Shown here: positions 47,745 through 57,909 of the stretch, in pieces
Layout: each line of letters begins with the position of its first letter
How positions within the stretch are numbered: position 1 is the stretch's first letter
DNA from: Sulfopaludibacter sp035606355
GTDB taxonomy: Bacteria; Acidobacteriota; Terriglobia; Bryobacterales; Bryobacteraceae
Assembly (NCBI GenBank): GCA_035606355.1
Contig: DATNFO010000054.1
Span: 66,203 to 130,202, forward strand
Direction: 5' to 3'
DNA length: 64,000 nt
Notes under the pieces: model-generated
What the model saw: the letters and a program-made list of their open reading frames with translations, nothing else
The model's database searches: none
What the model was told of the DNA's origin: nothing
Position numbers and translations under genes: made by a program

Positions 47745-50669
47745 ATGTTTCAGGAACTAAAGTTCCAGTTGTCCACAGCGATCTTGACGATCCTGACACT
47801 AGCCGCAGGTGTGGCCGCCGTTATCAATTACCAGCAAACCCAACGATTTCGCCTGCATGAGGACGGAATTATCTGGGTAGACCGGGCTGCCGGCGTCACG
47901 GCACTGGAGGCCCCGCGGGACAGCCAAGGCTACCGGGCGTTCGTTCGCCGCGGCGATGTTCTGAAGGCCATCAACAACGTCGCCGTCAAGAAAGCGATCG
48001 ACGTCGCCAAAATCCTGGCGCCGATGCAGCCATACATCAGCAAACTTACGTACACGGTGGTGCGGCGGGGCATCCAGGTGGAACTGCCGAATGTGCTGGT
48101 CGGGGAAGCGCAGCCGGACCGGTCCCTCATTTACGAGTACATGGTCGGGTTTGCCTATCTCGTGATCGGCCTGTTCGTCTACTTCCGGCGCGGCAGTGCA
48201 CAAAAGGCGCTCCACTTTTACGTGCTGTGCCTGGCCTCTTTCATCTACTTCACATTCCACTTCACGGGGCACCTGGACCTCTTCGACCAGATCATCTATT
48301 ACGGGAATGTCGCCGCGGGGCTGCTGGCTCCCGCACTGTTCCTGCATTTCTGTGTGACCTTTCCCGAGCCGTTGCGAAGCTTTCGCACTCCGGTGCGGAT
48401 CGGGCTGCTATACATCCCGTCGGTGCTGGTGTTTCTGGTCTACGTGGGCTTTGCGTCGGGCAGTCTGAAGTCCGGCGTCTCGCTGCGCGAGTTGAGCTGG
48501 TTCCTGGATCGCGTGTGGATGGCGCTGGCGACCCTGCCGTACCTGGTGGGAGCGGTGGCGCTGAGCGTGGAGTACAAGCGGGCAGACGATACGGTGGTCC
48601 GGCAGCAGCTCAAATGGCTGCGCAACGGAACAATCTGCGGTATGGCCCCGTTCGCTTTCCTGTACGTTATTCCGTATGCGATGGGCGCACTGCCGGGAGA
48701 GTACTTAAAGCTGAGCGTGGTCAGCGTGGTGCTGATTCCGTTGACGCTGGCCTATGCGATTGTCCGCTACCGCCTGATGGACGTCGACATTTTGTTCCGC
48801 CGCGGTTATGCGTATACGCTCGCGACACTGTGCGTCCTGGCAGCATTCTACGGCGTCGTCTTTTCGCTCGGAAGTTTGGTTCACAAACACTTCAGCGAGT
48901 TGGGCGATACGTCGCTGATCAGCGTGATGCTGATTGCGTCGTTCCTGTTCCAGCCGATTCGCAACTGGATTCAAGAGCGCCTTGACAAGTATTTCTATCG
49001 CGAGAGCTATGACTATCGCCGCACGCTGATCGAATTCGCGCGCGAGCTGAGTGCGGAGACGGATCTGGACACCATGCTCGCTTCGGCCGGCGACCGGCTG
49101 CTGAAGACTCTCTCCATCCGGCACCTGGCATTCTTTCTGGAAGACGAGCCGGCGGGCAGCGGCAGTTTCCGGCTGAAGAAGGCGATGGGGCCGAATCCGC
49201 GTCTGTCGGCCGCGCATTTTGACGAACTCGACCTCACGTTCCTCAATTGGCAGCTTCCGGAAGGTTACCTGTTCTTCGAGCGCACGCGGCACCAGTTGGA
49301 CGCTGTTTCGCGCTCATGGCCGCAGAGCGTTCGCCGCACCATCGCGGATCTCGACTTGACCTACTACCTGCCGTGCACGGTGCGCGGCCGCACCATCGCG
49401 TACATGGGAGTCAGCCGCACGCAGGATGGCGACTACCTTTCGAGCGTCGATGTGGAACTGTTGATGACGCTGGCGGGATACGTGGGAATCGCCATCGAAA
49501 ACGCGGGGCTGTATCGTTCCCTGCAGCGCAAGGTGGAGCAGTACGAACGCCTGAAGGAGTTCAGCGAGAACATCGTCGAATCCATCAACGTCGGCATTCT
49601 GGCGGCAGACCTGGACGATCGCGTGGAGAGCTGGAATTCGCAGATTGAACAATTGAGTGGAGTGCCGCGGGATCGCGCGCTGGGGCGGCCTCTGAGCGAG
49701 CTGTTTCCGGCCGATTTGTGCGAGCAGTTGAACCGGGTCCGCGGCGAGACCGGCATTCATCACATTTACAAGTTCCTGCTGAAACCGGCGGTGAACGGCA
49801 ATGGCAATGGGAACGGAAACGGCAACGGGCATTCGGCGAAGTTCCGCGAGGCTACGTTGAATATCGCGATTGCGCCGCTGATTTCGAAAGACCAGGAGCA
49901 GATCGGGCGCCTGGTGATCTTCGACGATGTCACGGACCGCGCAGAGCTGGAACAGCGGCTGGTGCAGGCGGACAAGCTGAGCAGCATCGGATTGCTGGCC
50001 GCGGGCGTGGCGCATGAAGTGAATACCCCGCTGGCAGTGATCTCGACATATGCGCAGATGCTGGCGAAGCAGGTGGCCGAGGATTCGCAGAAGAGCCTGA
50101 TTCTCGACAAGATCGCCAAGCAGACGTTCCGGGCTAGTGAGATTGTCAATTCGCTCTTGAACTTCTCGCGCACTTCCACCACCACTTTCGGGGACGTGCA
50201 GATCAATCGGGTGGTGCAGGAGACGCTCTCGCTGCTGGAGCACCAGTTGCAGAAGGCCGGCGTGCAGGTGACGGCGCACCTCGAAGAAGATCTGCCGAAG
50301 GTGCACGGAAATGCGGGCAAACTGCAGCAGGTTTTCCTGAACCTGTTCCTCAATGCGCGCGATGCGATGGGCGCGGGCGGGTCGCTGGATGTGCGCACCT
50401 GGAGCGAAGTGGGCGGCGTGCGCATCGAGGTGGCGGATTCGGGTCCGGGAATTGCGCCGGAAAACCTGCATCGCATTTACGATCCATTCTTTACTACCAA
50501 GGCGGCGCGCAAGGGCACCGGGCTGGGACTCTCGGTGACGTACGGGATCATTCAGGAGCATAATGGATCTATCGAGGTGTCCAACCGGCCCAGCGGCGGC
50601 GCGCGATTCCGGATCGAACTTCCGGTTTCTGTCGCGGCGGTCAAGAAACAGCCGGTGAACGCCGCCTGA
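47745..50669 (+). CDS. Large membrane sensor histidine kinase with PDZ-like, GAF and PAS domains (PrsK-like)
   Basis: The product is 974 aa. TM1 (about 11-28) is followed by a PDZ-like segment (about 60-118, RRGDVLKAINNVAVKKAIDV). About eight membrane helices follow (about 128-345). A GAF domain (about 415-595) and a PAS domain (about 605-730) precede the kinase core. The PAS domain is interrupted by an Asn-Gly dipeptide run (NGNGNGNGNGNG, about 682-693). The phospho-acceptor is His757 (GVAHEVNTPLAVIS). The ATPase has the N box QVFLNLFLNARDAMG, G1 ADSGPGIAPENL and G2 KGTGLGLSVTYG. The layout resembles kinases of PEP-CTERM/exopolysaccharide systems (PrsK). It lies beside EPS export genes and 2 nt before its response regulator. 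Confidence 0.88.
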   Translation: MFQELKFQLSTAILTILTLAAGVAAVINYQQTQRFRLHEDGIIWVDRAAGVTALEAPRDSQGYRAFVRRGDVLKAINNVAVKKAIDVAKILAPMQPYISKLTYTVVRRGIQVELPNVLVGEAQPDRSLIYEYMVGFAYLVIGLFVYFRRGSAQKALHFYVLCLASFIYFTFHFTGHLDLFDQIIYYGNVAAGLLAPALFLHFCVTFPEPLRSFRTPVRIGLLYIPSVLVFLVYVGFASGSLKSGVSLRELSWFLDRVWMALATLPYLVGAVALSVEYKRADDTVVRQQLKWLRNGTICGMAPFAFLYVIPYAMGALPGEYLKLSVVSVVLIPLTLAYAIVRYRLMDVDILFRRGYAYTLATLCVLAAFYGVVFSLGSLVHKHFSELGDTSLISVMLIASFLFQPIRNWIQERLDKYFYRESYDYRRTLIEFARELSAETDLDTMLASAGDRLLKTLSIRHLAFFLEDEPAGSGSFRLKKAMGPNPRLSAAHFDELDLTFLNWQLPEGYLFFERTRHQLDAVSRSWPQSVRRTIADLDLTYYLPCTVRGRTIAYMGVSRTQDGDYLSSVDVELLMTLAGYVGIAIENAGLYRSLQRKVEQYERLKEFSENIVESINVGILAADLDDRVESWNSQIEQLSGVPRDRALGRPLSELFPADLCEQLNRVRGETGIHHIYKFLLKPAVNGNGNGNGNGNGHSAKFREATLNIAIAPLISKDQEQIGRLVIFDDVTDRAELEQRLVQADKLSSIGLLAAGVAHEVNTPLAVISTYAQMLAKQVAEDSQKSLILDKIAKQTFRASEIVNSLLNFSRTSTTTFGDVQINRVVQETLSLLEHQLQKAGVQVTAHLEEDLPKVHGNAGKLQQVFLNLFLNARDAMGAGGSLDVRTWSEVGGVRIEVADSGPGIAPENLHRIYDPFFTTKAARKGTGLGLSVTYGIIQEHNGSIEVSNRPSGGARFRIELPVSVAAVKKQPVNAA

Positions 50670-50671
50670 CA

Positions 50672-52117
<1,446 letters not shown>

Positions 52118-52136
52118 AGCTTGGCAGTGCGATCTC

Positions 52137-52216
52137 ACCACAGAGACGCAGAGAAAACCAAGGAGGCCACGGAGGTAATTCTCTGTGGTCTCAGTTCTTC
52201 TCTGTGTCTCTGTGGT
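52137..52216. repeat. Palindrome of the ACCACAGAGACGCAGAG family
   Basis: Arms ACCACAGAGACGCAGAGAA (52137-52155) and TTCTCTGTGTCTCTGTGGT (52198-52216) pair over 19 bp with one G-T. The loop contains a further TTCTCTGTGG segment. It lies between the response regulator and purH, 20 nt before ATG 52236. It is related to 28854-28935. Confidence 0.7.
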
Positions 52217-52235
52217 TCAAAGACAATGCAGCAAT

Positions 52236-53753
52236 ATGCGCGTACTCATTAGTGTCACCGATAAAACTGGGATCATCGATTTTGCCTCTGGCTTGAGTTC
52301 ATTGGGGGCTGAGATTGTTTCTACCGGGGGCACGGCCCGCATGATTCGCGAGGCCGGGATTCCCGTTTTGGATGTTTCCGAGGTCACCGGTTTTCCGGAG
52401 ATGCTGGACGGCCGTGTGAAGACCATGCATCCCAAGATTGCCGGCGGAATTCTGGCGATGCGGGCGCGGCCGGAGCATATGCAGGCCATTGCGGAACATG
52501 GTATCTCTCCGATCGATCTGGTGGTGGTAAATCTGTACCGGTTCGAAGAGGTTGCGGCGAAGAGCGGCGCTCGCCTGGAGGAGTTGATCGAGAACATCGA
52601 CATCGGCGGACCTACGATGATTCGTGCCGCGGCGAAAAACTATCAGGACGTCGCGGTGGTGACGTCTCCGGCCGATTACGATGGAATCCTTGCCGAGCTG
52701 CGCGCACACGGTTCCGTTTCGCTGGAGACGAGGTGGCGGCTGGCCATGCAGGCGTTTCGCACGACCGCGAACTACGATGCGGCGATCAGCGCCCGCCTGG
52801 AGCTGGAGGGCGCATCCGCGGGTCCTCTGCCGAAGACTTTGCATGTCTACGCGCCGAAGGTGATGGATCTGCGGTACGGCGAGAATCCGCATCAGTCGGC
52901 GGCGCTCTACGGGAAACGCGGTCCGGGCATCGCGGGCGGAGAGCAATTGCATGGCAAGGAGCTTTCGTACAACAACCTTGTGGATCTGGATGCGGCGTGG
53001 CAGCTTGCCTGTGAGTTTTCCTCGCCGGCGGTGGCGATTATCAAGCACACCAATCCGTGCGGATGCGCCGAGGCCGAATCTCTGGCGGATGCATTCAGTA
53101 AGGCGCTGGAATGCGACCCTGTATCGGCGTACGGCGGCGTGATCGGCATCAATCGCGTGGTGGACGGCGAAGCGGCGCAACGCATGGCGCAGTTGTTCGT
53201 GGAGGCGATTGCGGCTCCCGGTTTTTCGGACGATGCGCTGAAGATTCTGACCGCGAAGAAGAATCTTCGGTTGATGCGAGTGGAGAGCGGTCGCGAAAAC
53301 CTGGTGGTCAAGTCGATCACCGGCGGATTCCTTGTCCAGACGGCGGATACGGCGGGCTTCGACCGCGCAACGGCGGTGGTGAAGAGTAGCCGTCAGCCCA
53401 CGGAAGAAGAGTGGCGCGCGATGGAGTTCGGCTGGAAGGTTGCCAAGCATGTGAAGAGCAATGCAATCGTGTTCACGCGGGCCGGCCAGACGGTGGGGGT
53501 CGGGGCAGGGCAGATGAGCCGCGTGGATTCGGTGAAGCTCGCGGTGATGAAGGCGCAGCTGCCGGTCGCGGGGACTGTGGTAGCGAGCGATGCGTTCTTT
53601 CCGTTTGCCGATGGAGTGGAAGAAGCGGTGAAAGCCGGCGCGACGGCGTTCATTCAGCCGGGCGGGTCAGTGAGAGATGCGGACGTGATCGCGGCGGCAG
53701 ACAGGTTGGGCGTGGCGATGGTATTCACAGGCGTCCGCCATTTCCGGCATTAG
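52236..53753 (+). CDS. purH: Bifunctional AICAR formyltransferase/IMP cyclohydrolase
   Basis: PurH catalyses the last two steps of IMP synthesis. The product is 505 aa from ATG 52236 (MRVLISVTDKTGI); the frame is open upstream into the palindrome but that part is not conserved. The cyclohydrolase (MGS-like) domain has ISTGGTARM-type VSTGGTARMIREAGIPVLDV and GRVKTMHPKIAGG. The transformylase domain has LRYGENPHQSAALYG, KELSYNNLVDLDAAW, IKHTNPCGCA and, at the end, FFPFADGVEEAVKAGATAFI. It is not clustered with other purine genes here. Confidence 0.97.
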   Translation: MRVLISVTDKTGIIDFASGLSSLGAEIVSTGGTARMIREAGIPVLDVSEVTGFPEMLDGRVKTMHPKIAGGILAMRARPEHMQAIAEHGISPIDLVVVNLYRFEEVAAKSGARLEELIENIDIGGPTMIRAAAKNYQDVAVVTSPADYDGILAELRAHGSVSLETRWRLAMQAFRTTANYDAAISARLELEGASAGPLPKTLHVYAPKVMDLRYGENPHQSAALYGKRGPGIAGGEQLHGKELSYNNLVDLDAAWQLACEFSSPAVAIIKHTNPCGCAEAESLADAFSKALECDPVSAYGGVIGINRVVDGEAAQRMAQLFVEAIAAPGFSDDALKILTAKKNLRLMRVESGRENLVVKSITGGFLVQTADTAGFDRATAVVKSSRQPTEEEWRAMEFGWKVAKHVKSNAIVFTRAGQTVGVGAGQMSRVDSVKLAVMKAQLPVAGTVVASDAFFPFADGVEEAVKAGATAFIQPGGSVRDADVIAAADRLGVAMVFTGVRHFRH

Positions 53754-53804
53754 CAACGGCATCGAGAGTCATCACGATTTGCCTGGCCATCTTCGCAATG
53801 AAAT

Positions 53805-54130
53805 CGCCTTTCGATACACCTTTTACCGCTCCCTCACGGGGCGGTGAAAAAATCCGGCTGCTGTTCTCGTCGCGCTCCATTCGCTTTTCGATGCACCTTT
53901 TACCGCTTCATGACGGTCGCGGCTCCGTTAGCAGCACCAAGTACTTACGGAGCCGTGACCGTAAGGGAGCGGTAAAAGGTGCCGGGGATGCGAGTGCGTT
54001 TGAGTGCGGCAAAAAAGCAATTCGATATTTTTCACAAGCCCTCACGGTCGCAGCTCCGTTAGTAGCATGAGCCACATACGGAGCCGCGACCGTAAGGGAG
54101 CGGTAAAAGGCGCCGGGGATACGGAAGCAA
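53805..54130 (+). repeat. MITE-like palindromic repeats, complete unit plus second palindrome
   Basis: A complete unit runs from GTGAAAAAATCCGGCTGCTG (53846) to ATTTTTCAC (ending 54035), about 190 bp with inverted ends (GTGAAAAAAT / ATTTTTCAC). Inside is a palindrome of about 30-bp arms, from CCTTTTACCGCTTC to GAGCGGTAAAAGG, around ACGGTCGCGGCTCCGT. A partial fragment (TTTCGATACACCTTTTACCG) lies at 53810-53829. A second palindrome (54042-54109) and fragment CAATTCGATAT abut the tadA start. Confidence 0.85.
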
Positions 54131-54136
54131 TTCGAT

Positions 54137-54598
54137 ATGCCTGACCTAGTGACCGCCGATGAAGAGTTTATGACCGAAGCCCTGCGGCTGGCACGTTATG
54201 CGGCGGCGCTCGGCGAGGTGCCCGTGGGCGCGGTGGTCACCATCGATGGCAATATCGCCGGGCGGGGTTGGAATGCTCCGATATCGAGTGCCGACCCGAC
54301 GGCGCACGCCGAGATTGCGGCGTTGCGTGATGCCGCCCGCGCGACCGGCAATTATCGTCTGGAAGGCGCCACCTTATATTGCACCCTGGAACCGTGCGTC
54401 ATGTGCGCTGGGGCGCTGGTTGCGGCGCGCGTGCAGCGGCTTGTGTTCGGCGCGCGCGATTTGCGCTTCGGCGGCGTGCGCAGTAAATTTCGCGTGGCGG
54501 ATTCGGAACTGCTCAACCACAGCGTACTGGTTGACGAGGGCGTGCTTGCGGTGGAATGCGTGGAACTGCTACGCGAGTTTTTTGAGGCCCGCCGTTAG
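54137..54598 (+). CDS. tadA: tRNA-specific adenosine deaminase
   Basis: TadA converts adenosine 34 to inosine in tRNA-Arg(ACG). The 153-aa product has the deaminase zinc site: HAE in PTAHAEIAALRDA and LEPCVMCAGALVAARV, with the proton-shuttling Glu. RLVFGARDLRFGGVRSKF is typical of the family. It starts at ATG 54137, directly after the repeat array. It overlaps the convergent PEP-CTERM gene by 30 nt at the 3' end. Confidence 0.95.
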   Translation: MPDLVTADEEFMTEALRLARYAAALGEVPVGAVVTIDGNIAGRGWNAPISSADPTAHAEIAALRDAARATGNYRLEGATLYCTLEPCVMCAGALVAARVQRLVFGARDLRFGGVRSKFRVADSELLNHSVLVDEGVLAVECVELLREFFEARR

Positions 54599-55366
54599 CG
54601 CGAGTCCCGCGGCTGCGATCAGCCACGATGCCGGTTCCGGTGTCGTGACACCGCCCGGAGTCCCCGTTTGTTCCAGGGCGATGGCATTCAGAATCGCCGT
54701 TGCGTCGTTGGGCGTGAGAAATCCATTCAGCATCATGCTGGAATCGGCGAAGAACACGACCGCGCCGCTGTTGGCCATCAATGCGCCGCGCGGGAAGTAC
54801 GCGGCCGCGGGCTGCCCGTTCGATGTGAATGCGGCCAGTTCCGTACTGCCGCCGAGCGTAGAGAAGTCCGTCGGGTAATAGGTGTCGAGCGACCCGCCGC
54901 CGCTGAGAAACGTTGCGGATTGGTTACCCGTCAGCGTGCCGTCCGCCGCGAGTCCGAAGGGAGAGAGGAAGCTGGCGTTGGCGGCGGGCGCTTGATTGTT
55001 CAAATCGAAATCGCTGTTGTCCGCAAACAGGACGGCCGTGCCGCCGGCATCGACGAAACTCAGAAGCGCTGTCTGCTCAGCCGCAGTGAGCGGCGAGATG
55101 GCGGCGAAATCTCCCTGAGCTACTCCCAGCAACAGAACATTGACGCCGGAGAGGTACGGTGCGGTGAGGGTTCCCGTGGAGCTAAAGGTCACGCCGGGAA
55201 AGCGCCCGGTGATGGCGTCGCGCAGGTCCGATTCGACACTGGAATTGGCGACACTTTCAAAGCCGCCGCGAGTGGAGTCGAAACCACCGATGATCAAGGA
55301 TGCGCGAACGGGAACGCACACGGAAGAGAACGCCAGAACCAGCGTAACCAAGGGCCTAGGGGTCAT
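54569..55366 (-). CDS. Exported PEP-CTERM sorting-signal protein
   Basis: The product is 265 aa from ATG 55366. A signal peptide (about 1-23) opens it. The middle contains alternating strands and helices like a glutamine-amidotransferase-like or ThuA-like fold (VLLLGVAQGDFAAIS, LLSFVDAGGTAVLFADN). The C terminus is a PEP-CTERM signal: TPEPASWLIAAAGLALTAG followed by LKKLA. Such proteins are cleaved and sorted by exosortase, and the systems are tied to exopolysaccharide production. No exosortase lies in the window. EPS export and a PrsK/PrsR-like pair lie 7-11 kb away, which fits. Confidence 0.88.
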   Translation of the reverse strand: MTPRPLVTLVLAFSSVCVPVRASLIIGGFDSTRGGFESVANSSVESDLRDAITGRFPGVTFSSTGTLTAPYLSGVNVLLLGVAQGDFAAISPLTAAEQTALLSFVDAGGTAVLFADNSDFDLNNQAPAANASFLSPFGLAADGTLTGNQSATFLSGGGSLDTYYPTDFSTLGGSTELAAFTSNGQPAAAYFPRGALMANSGAVVFFADSSMMLNGFLTPNDATAILNAIALEQTGTPGGVTTPEPASWLIAAAGLALTAGLKKLA

Positions 55367-55418
55367 GATCTTCCAATGTAACATCGGGTGGTTCCCTGCC
55401 GCCAGGCAGAATCACACG

Positions 55419-55988
55419 CTAGATGCTGTGGGGCCGGGCTACTGTATGAATAGTAATTTCCACCTTGTCGTTCACGCGCAGAAATAGCGTGCTGGGATTC
55501 TTCATGCCCCATTTTACGTACGGAACTTCGAAGTGGGCCGTCACCTGGTATTGACCGCCGGAACCTTCGACGGCGGCCGGAAACGCGATTTCGTGGTCCT
55601 GGCCGTGAATGGAGAAGATGCCGTGCAATTGAACCTGCGAAGCGCCTTGCGGCTCCACTTTGCCCTCCACGCGATCGGGACGGAAGACGATCTCCGGGAA
55701 GCGGTCCGTCTCCAGAATGTTCTTCTTCATACGGCTATCGCGAGCGTTGCTGCCGCTGTAGCCGCTTGCTGCGTCCACCACAAGCTTGCCCTCGGCCTTG
55801 CCGGTGGCCGGATCGAAACGCAGGTCTCCGCGCTTGAGGGCGAAGGCGCCGTGAACGGTATGCAGCACATCGCTGAGCGTGAATTCGACTTTGGTTTGAG
55901 CGGCGTCCATTTGCAGCTCAACGGGCTGCGCCGGCAGTAGCGCTGCCGCAAACAGCGAAGTAAGAATCAGGCGGTGAGCATGTGCCAT
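55419..55988 (-). CDS. YceI family exported protein
   Basis: The product is 189 aa with a signal peptide ending near LLPAQP (residue 21). The YceI lipocalin-like fold, which binds isoprenoid lipids in homologues, is indicated by QTKVEFTLSDVLHTVHGAF, GKLVVDAASGYSGSNARDS, RMKKNILETDRFPEIVF and GIFSIHGQDHEIAFP. Its start overlaps the end of the flavoprotein gene by 22 nt. A flavoprotein of the geranylgeranyl reductase type next to an isoprenoid-binding protein suggests a shared lipid substrate, which is inference. Confidence 0.9.
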   Translation of the reverse strand: MAHAHRLILTSLFAAALLPAQPVELQMDAAQTKVEFTLSDVLHTVHGAFALKRGDLRFDPATGKAEGKLVVDAASGYSGSNARDSRMKKNILETDRFPEIVFRPDRVEGKVEPQGASQVQLHGIFSIHGQDHEIAFPAAVEGSGGQYQVTAHFEVPYVKWGMKNPSTLFLRVNDKVEITIHTVARPHSI

Positions 55989-57082
55989 CCGAGAGCGACT
56001 CCGTTCGTAAGAAATTGAGCGGCGTTCATTTCGCCAACATGCATGGCGAGCATACGCTCGAAGAGTTGGGGCTTCGCGCCGAAGGCACGGAACGCGCGTT
56101 CGCGCAGCAGATTCCGGCGATCCAGGAGCAGCATGAGGTTCGCCATGAGCTCCGGGCGCTTGCCGATGCGGCGGTGGGCCGCTTCGTACAGCCGCAGATC
56201 GCCGGCCGTCAGCGCATCGGCCAGTGCGACGGACTGTTCGAAGAGCAGGCAGAGGCCTTCGCCGGTAATGGCGTCAACCGAGCCCGATGCGTCGCCCACC
56301 AGCGCGATGTTGTCCGTCGCAACACGGCGAAGACGCCGCGATGCGGATACGCCGCCGCGCTCCAGCGTGCCCGGGCATGCGTTCGCAAGCCGGCGGGCTA
56401 CTTCCGGAAACGGGGGAAGCGCCTCGTCTAGCCGCAGCCGCTGATTGCGCGAGATCAGCACGGCACAGATCTCCTGGCTTGCAACCGGCGTGATGTAAAG
56501 CTGCATGCCGCGGCCCCAGTGGAGCTCCATGTAGTCGCTCCACGGCGCGACGGCATAATGCCGGCGGAATCCGAAGCGGCGGCTTTCGCGCACGCAGGAG
56601 TCAAGCCCGGCCCAGCGGCGCACCGGCGAGTTGCCGCCATCGGCGCCCACGATCCAGCGGGTGCGGACGGGCGCATCGTTGACGTGCACCGCGCGTTCGG
56701 AGATTCCGCTGACGCGCGCGTTCCAGAGCAGATTGACGCCGAGATCGGTAGCGCGCCGGATCATGATCTCATGCAGCACAGTGCGGCGCATTCCGGCGCC
56801 ATAACCGTTCGGAAAATCGGACTCCACGCCGATTGCGCCATCGCAGAACCGAATGCCACGGAAGGGAAAGGCCGACGTTCCGCTCAACTCGAGCCCGAGG
56901 CGCCGTGCGGCGGCGAGCCCGTCCGGCATGATGCCTTCGCCGCAAGCTTTATCGATGGGCGGAATTCGGGAATCGGCGACGGTGACGTCAAGGCCGCGCT
57001 GGCGGGCCGCGATTGCCGCGGCGAGTCCTCCCGGGCCGCCTCCGATGACAAAGACTTCCGTTGCAGCCGGCACTTGGTTCAC
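55967..57082 (-). CDS. FAD-dependent oxidoreductase, geranylgeranyl reductase-like
   Basis: The product is 371 aa from GTG 57082. The N-terminal FAD site is VFVIGGGPGGLAAAIAARQR. The PHBH-type fold continues with DKACGEGIMPDGLAAARRLG, the second dinucleotide site WIVGADGGNSPVRRW and the GD motif NIALVGDASGSVDAITGEGL. CGEGIMPDG is typical of geranylgeranyl reductase/halogenase-like flavoproteins acting on lipids. It overlaps the TPR gene by 4 nt upstream and YceI by 22 nt downstream, so translation is coupled. The actual substrate is not known. Confidence 0.88.
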   Translation of the reverse strand: MNQVPAATEVFVIGGGPGGLAAAIAARQRGLDVTVADSRIPPIDKACGEGIMPDGLAAARRLGLELSGTSAFPFRGIRFCDGAIGVESDFPNGYGAGMRRTVLHEIMIRRATDLGVNLLWNARVSGISERAVHVNDAPVRTRWIVGADGGNSPVRRWAGLDSCVRESRRFGFRRHYAVAPWSDYMELHWGRGMQLYITPVASQEICAVLISRNQRLRLDEALPPFPEVARRLANACPGTLERGGVSASRRLRRVATDNIALVGDASGSVDAITGEGLCLLFEQSVALADALTAGDLRLYEAAHRRIGKRPELMANLMLLLDRRNLLRERAFRAFGAKPQLFERMLAMHVGEMNAAQFLTNGVALGWHMLTA

Positions 57083-57903
57083 CGAAGCGCAGCTCCCGTA
57101 ACCGGCTGGATTTTCGCGAGCTCCTGCGCATACAGCGGATTCTGCGGATATTCGTGAGAAAGGAAATCCAGCAGCCGGCGGGCTTCCAGCCGATTGTTGT
57201 CACGCAGCGCCGCGACGGCCAGCAGCAGCTTAGCGAAAGGCGCCAGATAACGGCCCTTCTCCGCCGTCAAGCGCAGTTTCTGAATTCCCGTTGCGCGGTC
57301 CGTTTCTCCGCCCGCCAGGCGCAGCAGCCAGCGCATGGGCGCCGCTTTGATGCTGAGCATGTAATTTTCGACGCCCACGGCAATCCACGCGTCGTAGCAC
57401 TGCGGGTCCGCGGCCAGCAGTTGTTCGGCCCGTTGACGTCCGGCTTTCATCTCCTGAAACGACGCGCCGTAGCGTTTCTCGATGAGCGCCAGATAATCGG
57501 AGTGCAGCCCTCCTGCCAGAACCAGCGCAAACATCGCATTCGAATCGTTGGGCCGGCGCGCGCTCAGCTTGCGGGTGGAATCCAGGGCCGCTTCGAATTT
57601 CTGTTTCAGAGCGGGATCGGGCGCCAGCTTGTGGTCGGTAATGAAGTGCTCATCCTGCGTGAAGAATTCCGATTGCAGAATGTGCAGCCGGTCGAACTCG
57701 CCGAAGAGGTAGGCGGCTGCGTCGGATACCGGACCCATGGGGTCGTCCGGCCTCTCCCGCTGGAACTCGGCGAGGGTGCGGTGGGCTTCGGGAAATTGCA
57801 GGTTATACATTTCGCGATAGCTGCGATCGAGCAGCCCGGTCTGAGCGGACTGCGCTTGAGCGGCTGCGCAGAGGATGAGTGCGGCGGATAAACGGAAATA
57901 CAT
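57079..57903 (-). CDS. Exported TPR-like protein
   Basis: The product is 274 aa with a signal peptide (MYFRLSAALILCAAAQA). The rest is helical, with TPR-like units REMYNLQFPEAHRTLAEFQ and a C-terminal LAVAALRDNNRLEARRLLDF. A middle segment (AMFALVLAGGLHSDYLALIE) does not fit TPR consensus. It overlaps the flavoprotein gene by 4 nt and follows the aminotransferase by 6 nt. Function is unknown; a periplasmic scaffold for its operon partners is possible. Confidence 0.72.
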   Translation of the reverse strand: MYFRLSAALILCAAAQAQSAQTGLLDRSYREMYNLQFPEAHRTLAEFQRERPDDPMGPVSDAAAYLFGEFDRLHILQSEFFTQDEHFITDHKLAPDPALKQKFEAALDSTRKLSARRPNDSNAMFALVLAGGLHSDYLALIEKRYGASFQEMKAGRQRAEQLLAADPQCYDAWIAVGVENYMLSIKAAPMRWLLRLAGGETDRATGIQKLRLTAEKGRYLAPFAKLLLAVAALRDNNRLEARRLLDFLSHEYPQNPLYAQELAKIQPVTGAALR

Positions 57904-57909
57904 GGGTAC

